Assembly: GCA_028279365.1 (NCBI GenBank)
Contig: JANQNX010000009.1
Coordinates: 367,779-431,778, forward strand
Reading direction: 5' to 3'
DNA: 64,000 nucleotides
Source of the DNA: Gammaproteobacteria bacterium
GTDB lineage: Bacteria > Pseudomonadota > Gammaproteobacteria > Eutrophobiales > Eutrophobiaceae
Shown here piece after piece: positions 45,739 through 54,812 of the stretch; the first letter of the stretch is position 1; the number at the start of each line of letters is the position of its first letter. A program made the translations under genes and the position numbers. The notes under the pieces were generated by a model. That model ran no database searches, was not told the DNA's origin, and saw only the letters and a program-made list of their open reading frames with translations.

Positions 45739-46038
45739 TTATCTAAGCTCTGACTGGATATTAGGATAGATGTTTTTCAATTTATTAATGTATTCTTCAA
45801 CCCAACCACCAGTTGTAACATTAGTCCACTGATCTAAGAAATCTTGCTCAGACTCCCTGTTGGGCCATAAAAATCGTTCAGTTTGTACTACACGTTCACC
45901 TTCCGAATGCTCTATAAATATCTCACATGAATCTAACGACAGCATAATATTTAGAGTATCTTGCCATTTTGGCGGATGATGAGTTTTTACATTATCACCA
46001 TTTATTTTAATGGATACTTTATGACATTCATGCAGCAT
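45739..46038 (-). CDS. Unknown 99-residue protein
   Basis: Mixed alpha/beta protein ('MLSLDSCEIFIEHSEGERVVQTERFLWPN', 'GGWVEEYINKLKNIYP'). No family recognised. Converges with the helicase, stops almost touching. Last gene before the right att site. Confidence 0.5.
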   Translation of the reverse strand: MLHECHKVSIKINGDNVKTHHPPKWQDTLNIMLSLDSCEIFIEHSEGERVVQTERFLWPNRESEQDFLDQWTNVTTGGWVEEYINKLKNIYPNIQSELR

Positions 46039-46460
46039 TCTTCTGACAAAGGCAATTAGCCGCCGGTCAACATTTTGAATTCATAATCCATATCGTCAAT
46101 TTAGAGTGTGGCCCGTGATGGTGCGGAGGCTGAATTGTTAGCCATCGGCGTAACGGTTCTTACCTATTTAGATGTACGATAGGGTATTGATCCCTACTAG
46201 TCACCATCGCAAATGTATTTGGGACCGATACATATTCACACGGACAACACTAAGATAAAGTACCAACGTTACAAGATTGGAACAATTTCGGTTATATAAT
46301 TCTGTAAGATTTTGAGAAAAATAGATTTTCTGGGCCTCTCTGCACCACAATTCGGGCAGATTTCGGGATTTCATCGGTCAAACCTGGTGGGAGCCGCCGA
46401 AAAGGGTAGAAAAACGATCAAATTCTTCAGCTTACCCGGCCTGAGCGCTAGTCGTGCCAT
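46039..46460. other. Non-coding right end of the island
   Basis: 422 bp with no convincing gene. The last 45 bp before the att repeat begin with GATCAAATTCTTC (46416-46428), a segment that recurs at exactly the same distance before the decayed att copy at 53.7 kb, so this is probably the conserved arm region of the element's right end. Confidence 0.6.
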
Positions 46461-46511
46461 GGACTGAAAATCCCTGTGTCGGCAGTTCGATTCTGTCCCT
46501 GGCCACCATTT
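46461..46511 (+). repeat. attR-type site (51-bp tRNA-Phe 3' end copy)
   Basis: Identical over 51 bp and in the same orientation as 18659-18709. The tRNA 5' half is absent here, so it is not a gene. It marks the right boundary of the island; the Bat operon starts about 120 bp further right. Confidence 0.92.
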
Positions 46512-46628
46512 ATTTCGCAAATAGATGTGCACAGACCCTCTATTTTTGGGTGAAGCACGAAATGCTTAAACATAGCCTAGCGCATAGTACTTCATTAAAA
46601 CTAATAATTATTCTTAATATTTAATAAG

Positions 46629-48011
46629 TTATTCTCCATATGATAAGGGATGTAACTTAGGTAAAAAAACACCTGTTCGTGAATTTATCATACTATTATT
46701 CCCAGCATGCCAAGCCTTAAGATGTTTCGCCAAAATATTTCCATTCCATGCCTCATTTGATTTTGAATATAAAACAGATTCGAGTTTAATAAACTCTGCA
46801 AGTAATTCTGAATTTGTATATTTTTCAATATCCTTTAAAGAACGAATATGGGAATCAGGATAACATTCTGTGAAATATCCAATAATAAATATTCTAGCTT
46901 GATCAGCATCATTGCGATAACAAGCTGACAATGCTTGTTTAAGTAATTTATTTTTTGAATGCCAGGTTCGACTAAAAGAACCCGTTCGTTTTGAAAGAAA
47001 TACCCCGATCATGAAAAAAATAATCAATAAAGAAATGATGAGAATGAAAAAATAGTTTCTCTCTTTAGATTGATTTATAAAACTGGTATAGCCTGACATT
47101 AAGGATGTATCTTGATTATCTTCATATCCACTTTTAGAATCTTCTTCTGCATTAGCGTTCTCTGGTAAAATACTAATCGTTTTCCCGGGAAATATCGCAA
47201 GCTCTTCCATATCTTTAAGTGTGTTCCACCAGGGTACTGTTAATTCAGGAATTTCGAATTTCCCCACTGCAGTGGGTACTAACGCTACTTCCTGTTGCAT
47301 AACCGCTATTAATCCCGATTCTGCATGTTCCAATTCTTCGTGTTTTGTTTGCCTGGGGTAAACTCTGAAGCCAGGGATTTCTTCTGAATTGATAGATGGG
47401 ATATGACCACTACCAAGACCAGTAGCAGAAATAAAGAGATTCCTTGATATGGGTTTACCGATGTCTATTGAATCACCTGTAGGCTGAAAATCCTGATATA
47501 ACTCAATAGAGCGTGCTGGAATCCAGATGTTACCAGTATAGGTTTCCGGGATGGGTCTAACATTGAATTCTAAAATATTAGACTCAGTCAGAACGAATTT
47601 AATTGTTCCACCTTGCACAATGTGACCTTTAAAGATAGAAGGGCCAATCGTCATTGAACCACTTTGCTCTGGATAAGCTACGTATTGCCGCTCTGTTACT
47701 GTATAAAGTTGTTCGTTCTTAAATTGCTTATAACGACGTTCGTTAATATCAATACTGCGTAATACAACATTTTCTCCTACCACAGGGTCAGATAGATCTG
47801 GAAAAGACATGGCAGCATCATAACTATTGGGATCACGATACAAACGTAATGTAATTAGTGTTTGCGCTTGTAAATAAGGGTTTAATGTATCGGCTTCGAG
47901 TTCAATGAAAATTGTTCCATCACCGTCACTACTTATTATCTTCCTGCTTTCATCAGCAACAGAAAAACTGGATAGCACTAATAGAATAATCAATAATAAA
48001 TATTGCTTCAC
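46629..48011 (-). CDS. BatD-like protein
   Basis: 460 residues with a signal peptide, beta-rich periplasmic domains ('GTIFIELEADTLNPYLQAQTLITLRLYRDP', 'QYVAYPEQSGSMTIGPSIFKG'), one membrane helix near 325-345, and a cytoplasmic helical tail. This is the BatD layout of the aerotolerance operon. Last gene of the MoxR-to-BatD run; its start overlaps the end of batB by 4 bp. Confidence 0.85.
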   Translation of the reverse strand: MKQYLLLIILLVLSSFSVADESRKIISSDGDGTIFIELEADTLNPYLQAQTLITLRLYRDPNSYDAAMSFPDLSDPVVGENVVLRSIDINERRYKQFKNEQLYTVTERQYVAYPEQSGSMTIGPSIFKGHIVQGGTIKFVLTESNILEFNVRPIPETYTGNIWIPARSIELYQDFQPTGDSIDIGKPISRNLFISATGLGSGHIPSINSEEIPGFRVYPRQTKHEELEHAESGLIAVMQQEVALVPTAVGKFEIPELTVPWWNTLKDMEELAIFPGKTISILPENANAEEDSKSGYEDNQDTSLMSGYTSFINQSKERNYFFILIISLLIIFFMIGVFLSKRTGSFSRTWHSKNKLLKQALSACYRNDADQARIFIIGYFTECYPDSHIRSLKDIEKYTNSELLAEFIKLESVLYSKSNEAWNGNILAKHLKAWHAGNNSMINSRTGVFLPKLHPLSYGE

Positions 48012-49771
48012 CAGGGATCTCCTGTGTAGTTTCTATCTGCACTCTTTTCCTTGTATTTTTCTTTAAACTTTCTACGCATTAGTCCTGCAGGATCATCCTT
48101 AATCCGACGCATCCACTGATCTTCGGCCAGAGTATCTTCCTGTATTTCTCGTTCAATCTCGCTTAGCTCCGCCGAATTCGCATCATTGGAATCGCTAGGT
48201 TTGTTCATTGAATTCTCCACCGGAACTTCGTCCTCACCTACAGCATTTTGTTGTGAATCTGCCTGTTCGTCACTCGCCGAAGGTGGTTTATTATCGGATT
48301 CACCAACCTCCTGATTTTCTTTATCATCTGATTTTGCTTGTTGTTCTTTATTCTGATTATCATCATCTAGACTGCGTTTATCACTTTGTTTGCCTTTGGA
48401 CAGTTTCTTCAGTAATTCCAAAATCTCTTCCTTGTTGTGTTTTGCATCGACGTGTTCCGGTTCACGTTTTAATACTTCATTGTAGGCAATAACAGCCTCT
48501 TCCAATCGTGCAAGGAAAACCAATGAGTTGCCGCGATTGTAAATGGATTGGGTATCATCTAATTGAATATAAAGATCGTAGGCTTGTTGCCAATCGCCCA
48601 AGCGATAGGCACTAGCAGCTCGCCATCGTTTATCGTTGAATAATTGTAATGAATGACGATAGTCGTTTTCATCAAATGCTTGTTTTGCTTTTTGGTTATC
48701 ATTCTGAAACCAGTTATTTAACTCTGCAGCTTGCAATTGCTCAGGCTGATAATGAAATATGGCAACGACAAAAATAAATAATAGATTTTTTCTAAAAACA
48801 AAAACAGCAAATAGCAGAGAGAACAAAACTATCCAGATACCATTGTCCAGCCTTTCAAATTCTCCAACTTCATCACTTTCACGGTGTTGATTATCCGGCC
48901 TATTCAAAAAAACGGATAATTCATTGACATCGTTGTTATCAATACCAGACTCCATATAGAGTCCATTGGTACTATTGGACAATTTTTTCAGCGATTCAGA
49001 TTCATACTTCGACTCAATGAGTGTTCCATCCTCCTTTCGCAAAACATCAATTTCATTTAATGCCGGGATCGAACCGCCCTGTTCAGTACCAATACCTAAT
49101 ACTGAGATACGTAATTTAGATTCGTTTGCAAAGCGAATAAGTTTATTCAAATTCGCATTACCGATACCATCGGTAACAAATAAAATATCACCTTTTTTTA
49201 AATTACTTCGATCCAGTAATTCTTTGGCAAGTGACAAGGCTGCCTGAATATTACTGCCACGGCCGGGCATGATCTTCGGGCTCAAGGAAGGAACTAATGT
49301 TTTAATATTTTCAACATCATGAGTTAATGGGGTCACAGCATAAGCATCTGCTGCATAGGCGATTAATGCCACATCTCCTTTCCGATGTTGATTGAGTAAA
49401 TCTTCGATCTTGAACCGAGCTCTGACATAGCGTGAAGGATTGACATCATGTACTAACATGGAATTGGATAAATCAAATGCAATAAATAGTGCAGCATTAC
49501 TACGAAGCAAACTGCTGGATTGCTTTTGCCAACTCGGACCTGCCAAAGCAATGACCGCCAGAATACTAAGCATTGCAATCAAGTGATGAGATTGCATTAC
49601 GGCCTGTTGCTGTTTACCGCTTTGTAACAGGACACGAAGAATTTTATTGTCACATACTGAATTCCATATAGATGAATCAGCCGTACGATATTGTTCTAGC
49701 CACCAGAGATAGCAAATTATTGGTAAAAGCAATAACCATAAAGGACGTAAGAATTGAATGAAGTCGAACAT
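48008..49771 (-). CDS. BatB-BatC fusion: vWA protein with TPR tail
   Basis: 587 residues. Membrane helices near both ends of the vWA domain, which has a MIDAS motif 'IAFDLSNSMLVHD' (DxSxS variant with Asn) and 'LFVTDGIGNA'. After about residue 330 a TPR region ('YRLGDWQQAYDLYIQLDDTQSIYNRGNSLVFLARLEEAVIAYNEVLKREP'), then a Gln/Asp/Glu-rich charged tail. BatB and BatC are separate genes in some bacteria; here they are one. Confidence 0.88.
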   Translation of the reverse strand: MFDFIQFLRPLWLLLLPIICYLWWLEQYRTADSSIWNSVCDNKILRVLLQSGKQQQAVMQSHHLIAMLSILAVIALAGPSWQKQSSSLLRSNAALFIAFDLSNSMLVHDVNPSRYVRARFKIEDLLNQHRKGDVALIAYAADAYAVTPLTHDVENIKTLVPSLSPKIMPGRGSNIQAALSLAKELLDRSNLKKGDILFVTDGIGNANLNKLIRFANESKLRISVLGIGTEQGGSIPALNEIDVLRKEDGTLIESKYESESLKKLSNSTNGLYMESGIDNNDVNELSVFLNRPDNQHRESDEVGEFERLDNGIWIVLFSLLFAVFVFRKNLLFIFVVAIFHYQPEQLQAAELNNWFQNDNQKAKQAFDENDYRHSLQLFNDKRWRAASAYRLGDWQQAYDLYIQLDDTQSIYNRGNSLVFLARLEEAVIAYNEVLKREPEHVDAKHNKEEILELLKKLSKGKQSDKRSLDDDNQNKEQQAKSDDKENQEVGESDNKPPSASDEQADSQQNAVGEDEVPVENSMNKPSDSNDANSAELSEIEREIQEDTLAEDQWMRRIKDDPAGLMRRKFKEKYKEKSADRNYTGDPW

Positions 49772-49772
49772 G

Positions 49773-50756
49773 TCAAAAAAGGAATTGACGGGAATAAAGC
49801 TGGCTGAAGAGAACTAATATCAAAGCACAAGCCAGAGGATAGAAATATAATTCTCGATACTGATATAGTTGTTCTCCTTCTGACAACACAGGTTCTAATC
49901 GATTTATTTCTTCATAAATGCCCTGCATCTCTTCGGTATCACTCGCGAGATAATATTTGCCACCGGTTATATTTGCGATGTATTTTAGTATTTTTTCATC
50001 AAGGCCATAGGTATCAGGAATAGCGAATTGATTTGGTTCAAACTGCTCTTGCTGTTGACCTATTCCAATAGTATAGATCCTCAATCCTGCTTCTAACGCT
50101 AATCGAGCAGCGACATCAGGTCCCACTTCACCTGCAGTATTGGCACCATCAGTCATGAGGATGAGTACACGCTTATCAGAATCGGACTCACGCAGACGTT
50201 TTACGGCAAGGCCAATGGCATCACCAATAGCAGTCTTACCTCCTGCAAGGCCAATCGATGTTTCATCCAGAAAGATATTAATCGTTTTCCTGTCTAATGT
50301 GAGCGGTGTTTGTACATAGGCCTGAGTACCAAACACAATTAAACTTATGCGATCACCTTCCCTTTCTTCAATGAATTGCCCAGCTACATGCTTGCTTGCC
50401 TCAAGTCGATTTACCAGTTGATTTTCTATCTCAAAATCTGTTTGACGCATGCTCTCAGAAATGTCGACAGCGATAACCAAATCACGGCCATTTATGGGAA
50501 GCCCTTCCACCTCACTCACCCACTGAGGTCTTGATGCCGCCAGCACCAATAATAGCCATGCCAAAATAGCCGCGAGAATGAGCAACGTGCTCTGTTTAAA
50601 TCGTTTGTTTTTACTTATCTGGTGATAGTTATCTAATAGAGGTAGCCACAGTGCATCACGATTATTATCTGCCGGAGAAAGTAGCCAACGCAGAATTAAT
50701 GGCAAGGGGATAATAAGAAGCAACAATGGCCATGCTATTTGAATGTTACTGAACAT
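49773..50756 (-). CDS. BatA-like vWA membrane protein
   Basis: 327 residues from ATG at 50756, which gives the usual 'NIQIAWPLLLLIIPLPLILRWLL' N-terminus; a start at 50792 lies inside the previous gene. vWA domain with full MIDAS 'IAVDISESMRQTD' and 'ILMTDGANTAGEV', flanked by two N-terminal and one C-terminal membrane helices. Thought to assemble a membrane complex with BatB under MoxR control. Confidence 0.9.
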   Translation of the reverse strand: MFSNIQIAWPLLLLIIPLPLILRWLLSPADNNRDALWLPLLDNYHQISKNKRFKQSTLLILAAILAWLLLVLAASRPQWVSEVEGLPINGRDLVIAVDISESMRQTDFEIENQLVNRLEASKHVAGQFIEEREGDRISLIVFGTQAYVQTPLTLDRKTINIFLDETSIGLAGGKTAIGDAIGLAVKRLRESDSDKRVLILMTDGANTAGEVGPDVAARLALEAGLRIYTIGIGQQQEQFEPNQFAIPDTYGLDEKILKYIANITGGKYYLASDTEEMQGIYEEINRLEPVLSEGEQLYQYRELYFYPLACALILVLFSQLYSRQFLF

Positions 50757-51285
50757 AATTGTTTTCCATATGCAATAACACTTCATCCTCAAGCAATCTG
50801 ATATCGGGTAATGTATCGATAATACGAATAGTCAATTGTTCGAGTTCTTCAGTTTTGAGGCTTTGATTGATTTTATTTGTGTATGGAACTCTTGTTAACT
50901 GTTGCTGAAGTTCTTCGGAACAAAGCGGTAATTTACTATGCTCCAACAACCATATAAACCATTGACACGACTGATCTCGATTATAATGCTTAGCCCCAGG
51001 TAGCAAACGGCTAATTCGTCTTAATAATAAATAGAGTGCTTTAAAATTAGCTTCAGAAGAATATGACTGTTCTTTAATTTGATGGAATTCTTTTCTAGCG
51101 AGGTATGAGAGTGAATAACGTTTAAAGTAATAATGTCGAAAAAAATAAGTACTCGCTATTAATATAATGAATAATATAAGCATAAACCACCAACCATTGG
51201 CCAACGGCCACCACGGGACATCAGCAGGAAGATGAATATCCCTAAGGTCAACATTGATCATGACTTCTGTTAATTCGTTATCCAT
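50746..51285 (-). CDS. DUF4381 domain membrane protein
   Basis: 179 residues: 'LRDIHLPADVPWWPLANGWWFMLILFIILIA' is the DUF4381 hallmark, one membrane helix, then a cytoplasmic helical domain. Usual member of MoxR-DUF58-vWA operons. 2 bp after the DUF58 gene and overlapping batA by 11 bp. Confidence 0.88.
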   Translation of the reverse strand: MDNELTEVMINVDLRDIHLPADVPWWPLANGWWFMLILFIILIASTYFFRHYYFKRYSLSYLARKEFHQIKEQSYSSEANFKALYLLLRRISRLLPGAKHYNRDQSCQWFIWLLEHSKLPLCSEELQQQLTRVPYTNKINQSLKTEELEQLTIRIIDTLPDIRLLEDEVLLHMENNYVQ

Positions 51286-51287
51286 TC

Positions 51288-52217
51288 TTAAAACCTGAAA
51301 TACTTGCCTATTTCATAAGATGGCTGACATTTTGTATTGAGTTCTATTATCGGACTATTTAAGGCTCGACTTAGATCTTTGATTTTTTCTTTATGGTTTT
51401 GATTGAGTGCATCAAACTTATCCTGCAAGCGTTGAGAACCACCAATAAGAGTGAGTTTATGTAAGGAGTTACTCAATCTATATTGAGCTTTGTTTTTTGG
51501 TAGTTGATAGTCAAAATCATCGAAGACATAGCAAGGGATTACATCGCAATAACGTTTTAAACGAATAAATTCGGCAATATGTCGATCATCTAACCCTCTA
51601 AAGTCACTAATAAAGAACAAAATAGAACCTGGTCTTATATAACGATGTATTTTGCTTAAGGGCTGTGCAAAGCTTTTAGTAAGATCACTATTATTAATTG
51701 AATCTTGTCTAGCGGGTTCAGCAAGCGCGCGTAAAAGCTGCATCACTGTCCCCCGACCCCTACCAGATTTAATCATCCAATCTTCATATTCATTAAACAA
51801 TAAACCAGTAATCCGCTCCCCATTAAAGAACGCCATCCAGGCAATCAATGCGGCTGTGTTAGCCGCTATGGTTCGTTTAAATCTACCGCGCGTGGCGAAA
51901 TGCATAGGCGCTCTATCATCAACACAGATAAAGACAGGGCGCTCTCGCTGGTCTCGAAATACTTTAGTATAGGGCTCACCCTGTCTTGCTGACGTTCTTG
52001 AGTCAAGGTAACGAATGTCATCACCGGGCATATACTGACGCGATTCATCGTATTCCATACCACGTCCTCTTATTAATGACAGATACTGACCATTTTTATT
52101 CGAACGAACGGAGTTGAGCCATGAGGGTAAACGTTTGGCTACATTAGCCAACTGCAACAATTCTTTAGAATCGGCTGCAGTTAATCCAGGGGTATGTTGG
52201 ATGCCTTCAACCGCCAT
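51288..52217 (-). CDS. DUF58 domain protein
   Basis: 309 residues with the DUF58 signature 'GRGMEYDESRQYMPGDDIRYLDSRTSARQGEPYTKVFRDQRERPVFICVD'. The fold is vWA-like. It lies 15 bp after the MoxR gene. Known only as the constant partner of MoxR ATPases. Confidence 0.93.
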   Translation of the reverse strand: MAVEGIQHTPGLTAADSKELLQLANVAKRLPSWLNSVRSNKNGQYLSLIRGRGMEYDESRQYMPGDDIRYLDSRTSARQGEPYTKVFRDQRERPVFICVDDRAPMHFATRGRFKRTIAANTAALIAWMAFFNGERITGLLFNEYEDWMIKSGRGRGTVMQLLRALAEPARQDSINNSDLTKSFAQPLSKIHRYIRPGSILFFISDFRGLDDRHIAEFIRLKRYCDVIPCYVFDDFDYQLPKNKAQYRLSNSLHKLTLIGGSQRLQDKFDALNQNHKEKIKDLSRALNSPIIELNTKCQPSYEIGKYFRF

Positions 52218-52232
52218 AATCCTAATCTTTAA

Positions 52233-53201
52233 CTAGGGTGCTGTTACTCTATCCAGCAATGTATCAATACAGGATTGAACTGTGACATCTTCGTTCTCGG
52301 CTTCATAACTTAATATCAATCTATGTCTTAACACATCTGGCAAAAGCTTCTGAACATCTCCGGGACTGACATAATCACGTCCATCCAACAAGGCATGGGC
52401 ACGAGAACAAATATCTAGTGCAAGTGTCGCTCTTGGACTCGCACCATATTCAATCCATCTGGCAATATCTTCGCCATAAGTTTTCGGTTGTCGCGTTGCT
52501 AGAATCAGTTCCAGTAAATAATGCTTAACAGGATCAGCTAAGTGTACGTCTAATACTGCTTTTCTTGCGCCTTCAATTTCATCATGGCGAATATTCACTC
52601 GGTTTTTGTCAGAGTTATCTGGATTTTCATACTTCGCCTTCCTCTCTTCATGTCCCAACGTGAGAATCCTGTCTTCGTCTTCTGCTTTTGGATATTCCAC
52701 GACAGTTTTCATAAGAAAACGATCCAGTTGTGCCTCTGGTAAAGGATAGGTACCTTCATGCTCTATGGGGTTTTGGGTCGCCATCACTAAATACAAGTCC
52801 GGCATCTGATAGGTTTTCAGTCCAATTGTTATCTGCCTTTCACCCATCGCTTCTAATAATGCGGATTGAACCTTGGGAGGCGCTCGATTGATCTCATCGG
52901 CAAGTATTAACTGGTTAAATAGCGGGCCAGGTTGAAAATCAAATTCACCGGTTTGTGGTCTTAACACATCCGACCCGGTTAAATCGGCAGGTAACAAATC
53001 GGGGGTGAACTGAATACGATGAAAGTCAGCATCGATACAATCGCTCAACAATTTAATCGCCTTGGTTTTTGCGAGACCGGGTGCGCCTTCAACCAGTAAG
53101 TCCCCATCAGCAAGCAATGAAATCATTAAACGATTTATTAGCAATGGTTGACCAATGATATGCCCTGTCAAATATTCAACTAGTTGAGAAAATTTATTCA
53201 T
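52233..53201 (-). CDS. MoxR-family AAA+ ATPase
   Basis: 322 residues. Walker A 'VEGAPGLAKTKAIK', Walker B 'LILADEINRAPPKVQSALLEAMGE', sensor 1 'VMATQNPIEHEGTYPLPEAQLDRF', and 'GASPRATLALDICSRAHALLDGRDYVSP'. A chaperone-like ATPase thought to help assemble the vWA proteins encoded downstream. First gene of the Bat operon. Confidence 0.94.
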   Translation of the reverse strand: MNKFSQLVEYLTGHIIGQPLLINRLMISLLADGDLLVEGAPGLAKTKAIKLLSDCIDADFHRIQFTPDLLPADLTGSDVLRPQTGEFDFQPGPLFNQLILADEINRAPPKVQSALLEAMGERQITIGLKTYQMPDLYLVMATQNPIEHEGTYPLPEAQLDRFLMKTVVEYPKAEDEDRILTLGHEERKAKYENPDNSDKNRVNIRHDEIEGARKAVLDVHLADPVKHYLLELILATRQPKTYGEDIARWIEYGASPRATLALDICSRAHALLDGRDYVSPGDVQKLLPDVLRHRLILSYEAENEDVTVQSCIDTLLDRVTAP

Positions 53202-53723
53202 ATTTGCTGCGTCAGCTTATTATTCATTCTTTGTGCTAATTAATGCCTTTTTCTTTAGAAACTGTGTTAATTCTTAACTGCTGGTTTTGCCTGACTATAA
53301 GAGACTGATCCTTTAACTAATTCAAGCAACAGTAAGAGTAATTACGTTCTAGGAATAACCCGCAACTATCAATTCACAGATAAGGCTTTAGAATTTGTCT
53401 TGTTGATTTTCAAAATAAATTTAGTCAAAGGAAACCTTATAAACAAGTTTTGAGTTAAGCTATGTCCGGAGCTTTATCATATGTCTTCGACATTTTTTTA
53501 CCAGTGTAGTAATCTGTTTTGTGAATGAATGTTCTATTTGCCAATTGTATTTCTAATTAAGTATTCGGCTCTCAAATCTTTAACTTTATGATTGACATAG
53601 AAAAAGTCTGTCCCGCAGCACGAAATTACGGGTTAGCTTCGGGCTCAGTGCAGGGGAATTTAGAGGCGTAAAAAAATGATCAAATTCTTCGATTTACACG
53701 GCCAAGGCCGGAGTCCTGCCTTC
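53202..53723. other. Non-coding region upstream of the Bat operon
   Basis: AT-rich DNA with the operon promoter and no gene. From about 53600 it resembles the right end of the island: 'CCGCAGCACGAAATTACGGG' recalls 46345-46365, and GATCAAATTCTTC (53678-53690) is repeated from 46416-46428 at the same 45-bp distance from the att sequence. Confidence 0.55.
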
Positions 53724-53842
53724 GACTGAAAATTCCTGTGTCGCAGCTAAGAAAAACTTCGCTGTTTTTCGCTCTTTCGGACAGACTGCGACTGTTCAAA
53801 TCCGTTCCATACGAATTTTTGGATTCTGTTCCTAGCCATCAT
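53724..53842 (+). repeat. Split, decayed att copy (tRNA-Phe 3' end)
   Basis: GACTGAAAATTCCTGTGTCG (53724-53743) matches the left part of the att repeat with one change; GATTCTGTTCCTAGCCATCAT (53822-53842) matches the right part with three. Between them sit 78 bp of foreign sequence with its own hairpin. The flanking right side (ATTATTTGTTAATAG) also recalls the flank of the 46.5-kb copy. Confidence 0.75.
53740..53792. repeat. Hairpin insert inside the decayed att copy
   Basis: GTCGCAG (53740-53746) pairs with CTGCGAC (53786-53792); inside is AAAAAC-ttcgct-GTTTTT (53752-53769). A small palindromic element of about 50 bp that lies exactly where the att sequence is broken. A T-arm-like GTTCAAATCC follows. 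Confidence 0.5.
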
Positions 53843-53908
53843 TATTTGTTAATAGTTATCTCGTTAAATTTAAATATAACGAAATACCCTCAGAAGTATA
53901 ATCGAATA

Positions 53909-54778
53909 TCAGGTTCTATTGAGGGCGGTAACAGATGTGCAAGACGAACGCCGAACAGTAATCATAGATGTCATAATAGCCATTAGTAACATATAGAATG
54001 TCGGTATCGAGATTGGTACTGCGGTTGCGCCAATCCTTGTGCCTAATGCCTGCCCGAACTCTTCTAGTGTAAGGCCTTTTCCAAAAAGTATGGAGAATGT
54101 TTCGCTGTCTAGAAGACCAGGTGCAGTTAGTTGCATATCGATCATATACGCGCCATCCGGACCACCAGGGTTATCGTTCCCATCTTCCAAAAACCAATCC
54201 AAATGTGTGTGGAGTGCGCCTGATGCATCTGTCTCGGCAACAATCAAACTTGGGTTACCGCTGATTCCAGATTCTGTAAATAATGTGCTGGTTTGTTCAA
54301 ATGATCCGACTGGACATATAAGAAAACCACCGCAAGCTGAGGGGTCGTTAATAAAAACTTCCTGCAGTCCGCCAAAGAGTTCAATTCGTGTAGTGCCAGG
54401 GATATCATTTGTCCATCCAGTCGCCTCTGAGCCCCAATAACTTAGGCTACCGACTGCTTTATAGCTGAGTCTCAACGAGGGAGGAAGTTGGCCTGAGCCT
54501 GATATAAAACCAGGGTCATCGACTGCATTGGGTCCACCTTCGAAGTCATCAAAATCGGTAACGAATATCTGATGCCCTGTTGCAGTGTCTATTGGGAGTG
54601 TACCTTCGGGCACACCCAGTAAGGACAAAACAGGCAAGGTATCACACGCTGGTCCACCCTCGAGACAAAAATCAGTTTTCAATTGTCCTCCCTCTACCGA
54701 TACAGCAACATCTAAATGAATAGCCATTGCCATGGTCGACAGTAGAGAGCCAAATATCATTGCTAGTAATCGAATCAC
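53909..54778 (-). CDS. Secreted HxH protein with C-terminal sorting-like tail
   Basis: 289 residues from GTG at 54778 (GGGAGGAG 6 bp upstream). Signal peptide to about residue 20 (IRLLAMIFGSLLSTMAMA). The middle resembles the protein at 57621: 'SGQLPPSLRLSYKAVGSLSYWG', 'ALHTHLDWFLEDG', 'GAYMIDMQL'. The C-terminus ('VPISIPTFYMLLMAIMTSMITVRR') looks like a PEP-CTERM/VPxPA sorting signal, with an unusual extra tail. The HTHLD motif could bind zinc. It lies 34 bp after the TonB receptor stop on the same strand, so it is probably in its operon. Confidence 0.7.
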   Translation of the reverse strand: MIRLLAMIFGSLLSTMAMAIHLDVAVSVEGGQLKTDFCLEGGPACDTLPVLSLLGVPEGTLPIDTATGHQIFVTDFDDFEGGPNAVDDPGFISGSGQLPPSLRLSYKAVGSLSYWGSEATGWTNDIPGTTRIELFGGLQEVFINDPSACGGFLICPVGSFEQTSTLFTESGISGNPSLIVAETDASGALHTHLDWFLEDGNDNPGGPDGAYMIDMQLTAPGLLDSETFSILFGKGLTLEEFGQALGTRIGATAVPISIPTFYMLLMAIMTSMITVRRSSCTSVTALNRT

Positions 54779-54812
54779 TTGTAACTCCTCCCACAAATCA
54801 TATTATTGCCAG

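Larger units (their letters stand above)
18659..46511. mobile_element. 27.8-kb genomic island in tRNA-Phe
   Basis: It is bounded by the 51-bp perfect direct repeat of the tRNA-Phe 3' end. It contains a tyrosine integrase (30713-31885), a restriction-modification block, several nucleases, a large ATPase/helicase cassette and many small unknown genes, with visibly more AT-rich codon use than the flanks. The integrase is in the middle rather than beside an att site, which suggests cargo gained on both sides or several elements merged. A decayed extra att copy at 19944-19979 supports the second idea. Confidence 0.88.

Noticed and set aside
46184..46214. A further att-like string (TTGATCCCTACTAGTCACCATCG)
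   Set aside because: Some resemblance to the tRNA-Phe end (CCCT...TCACCAT), but it needs gaps and too many changes to separate from chance.
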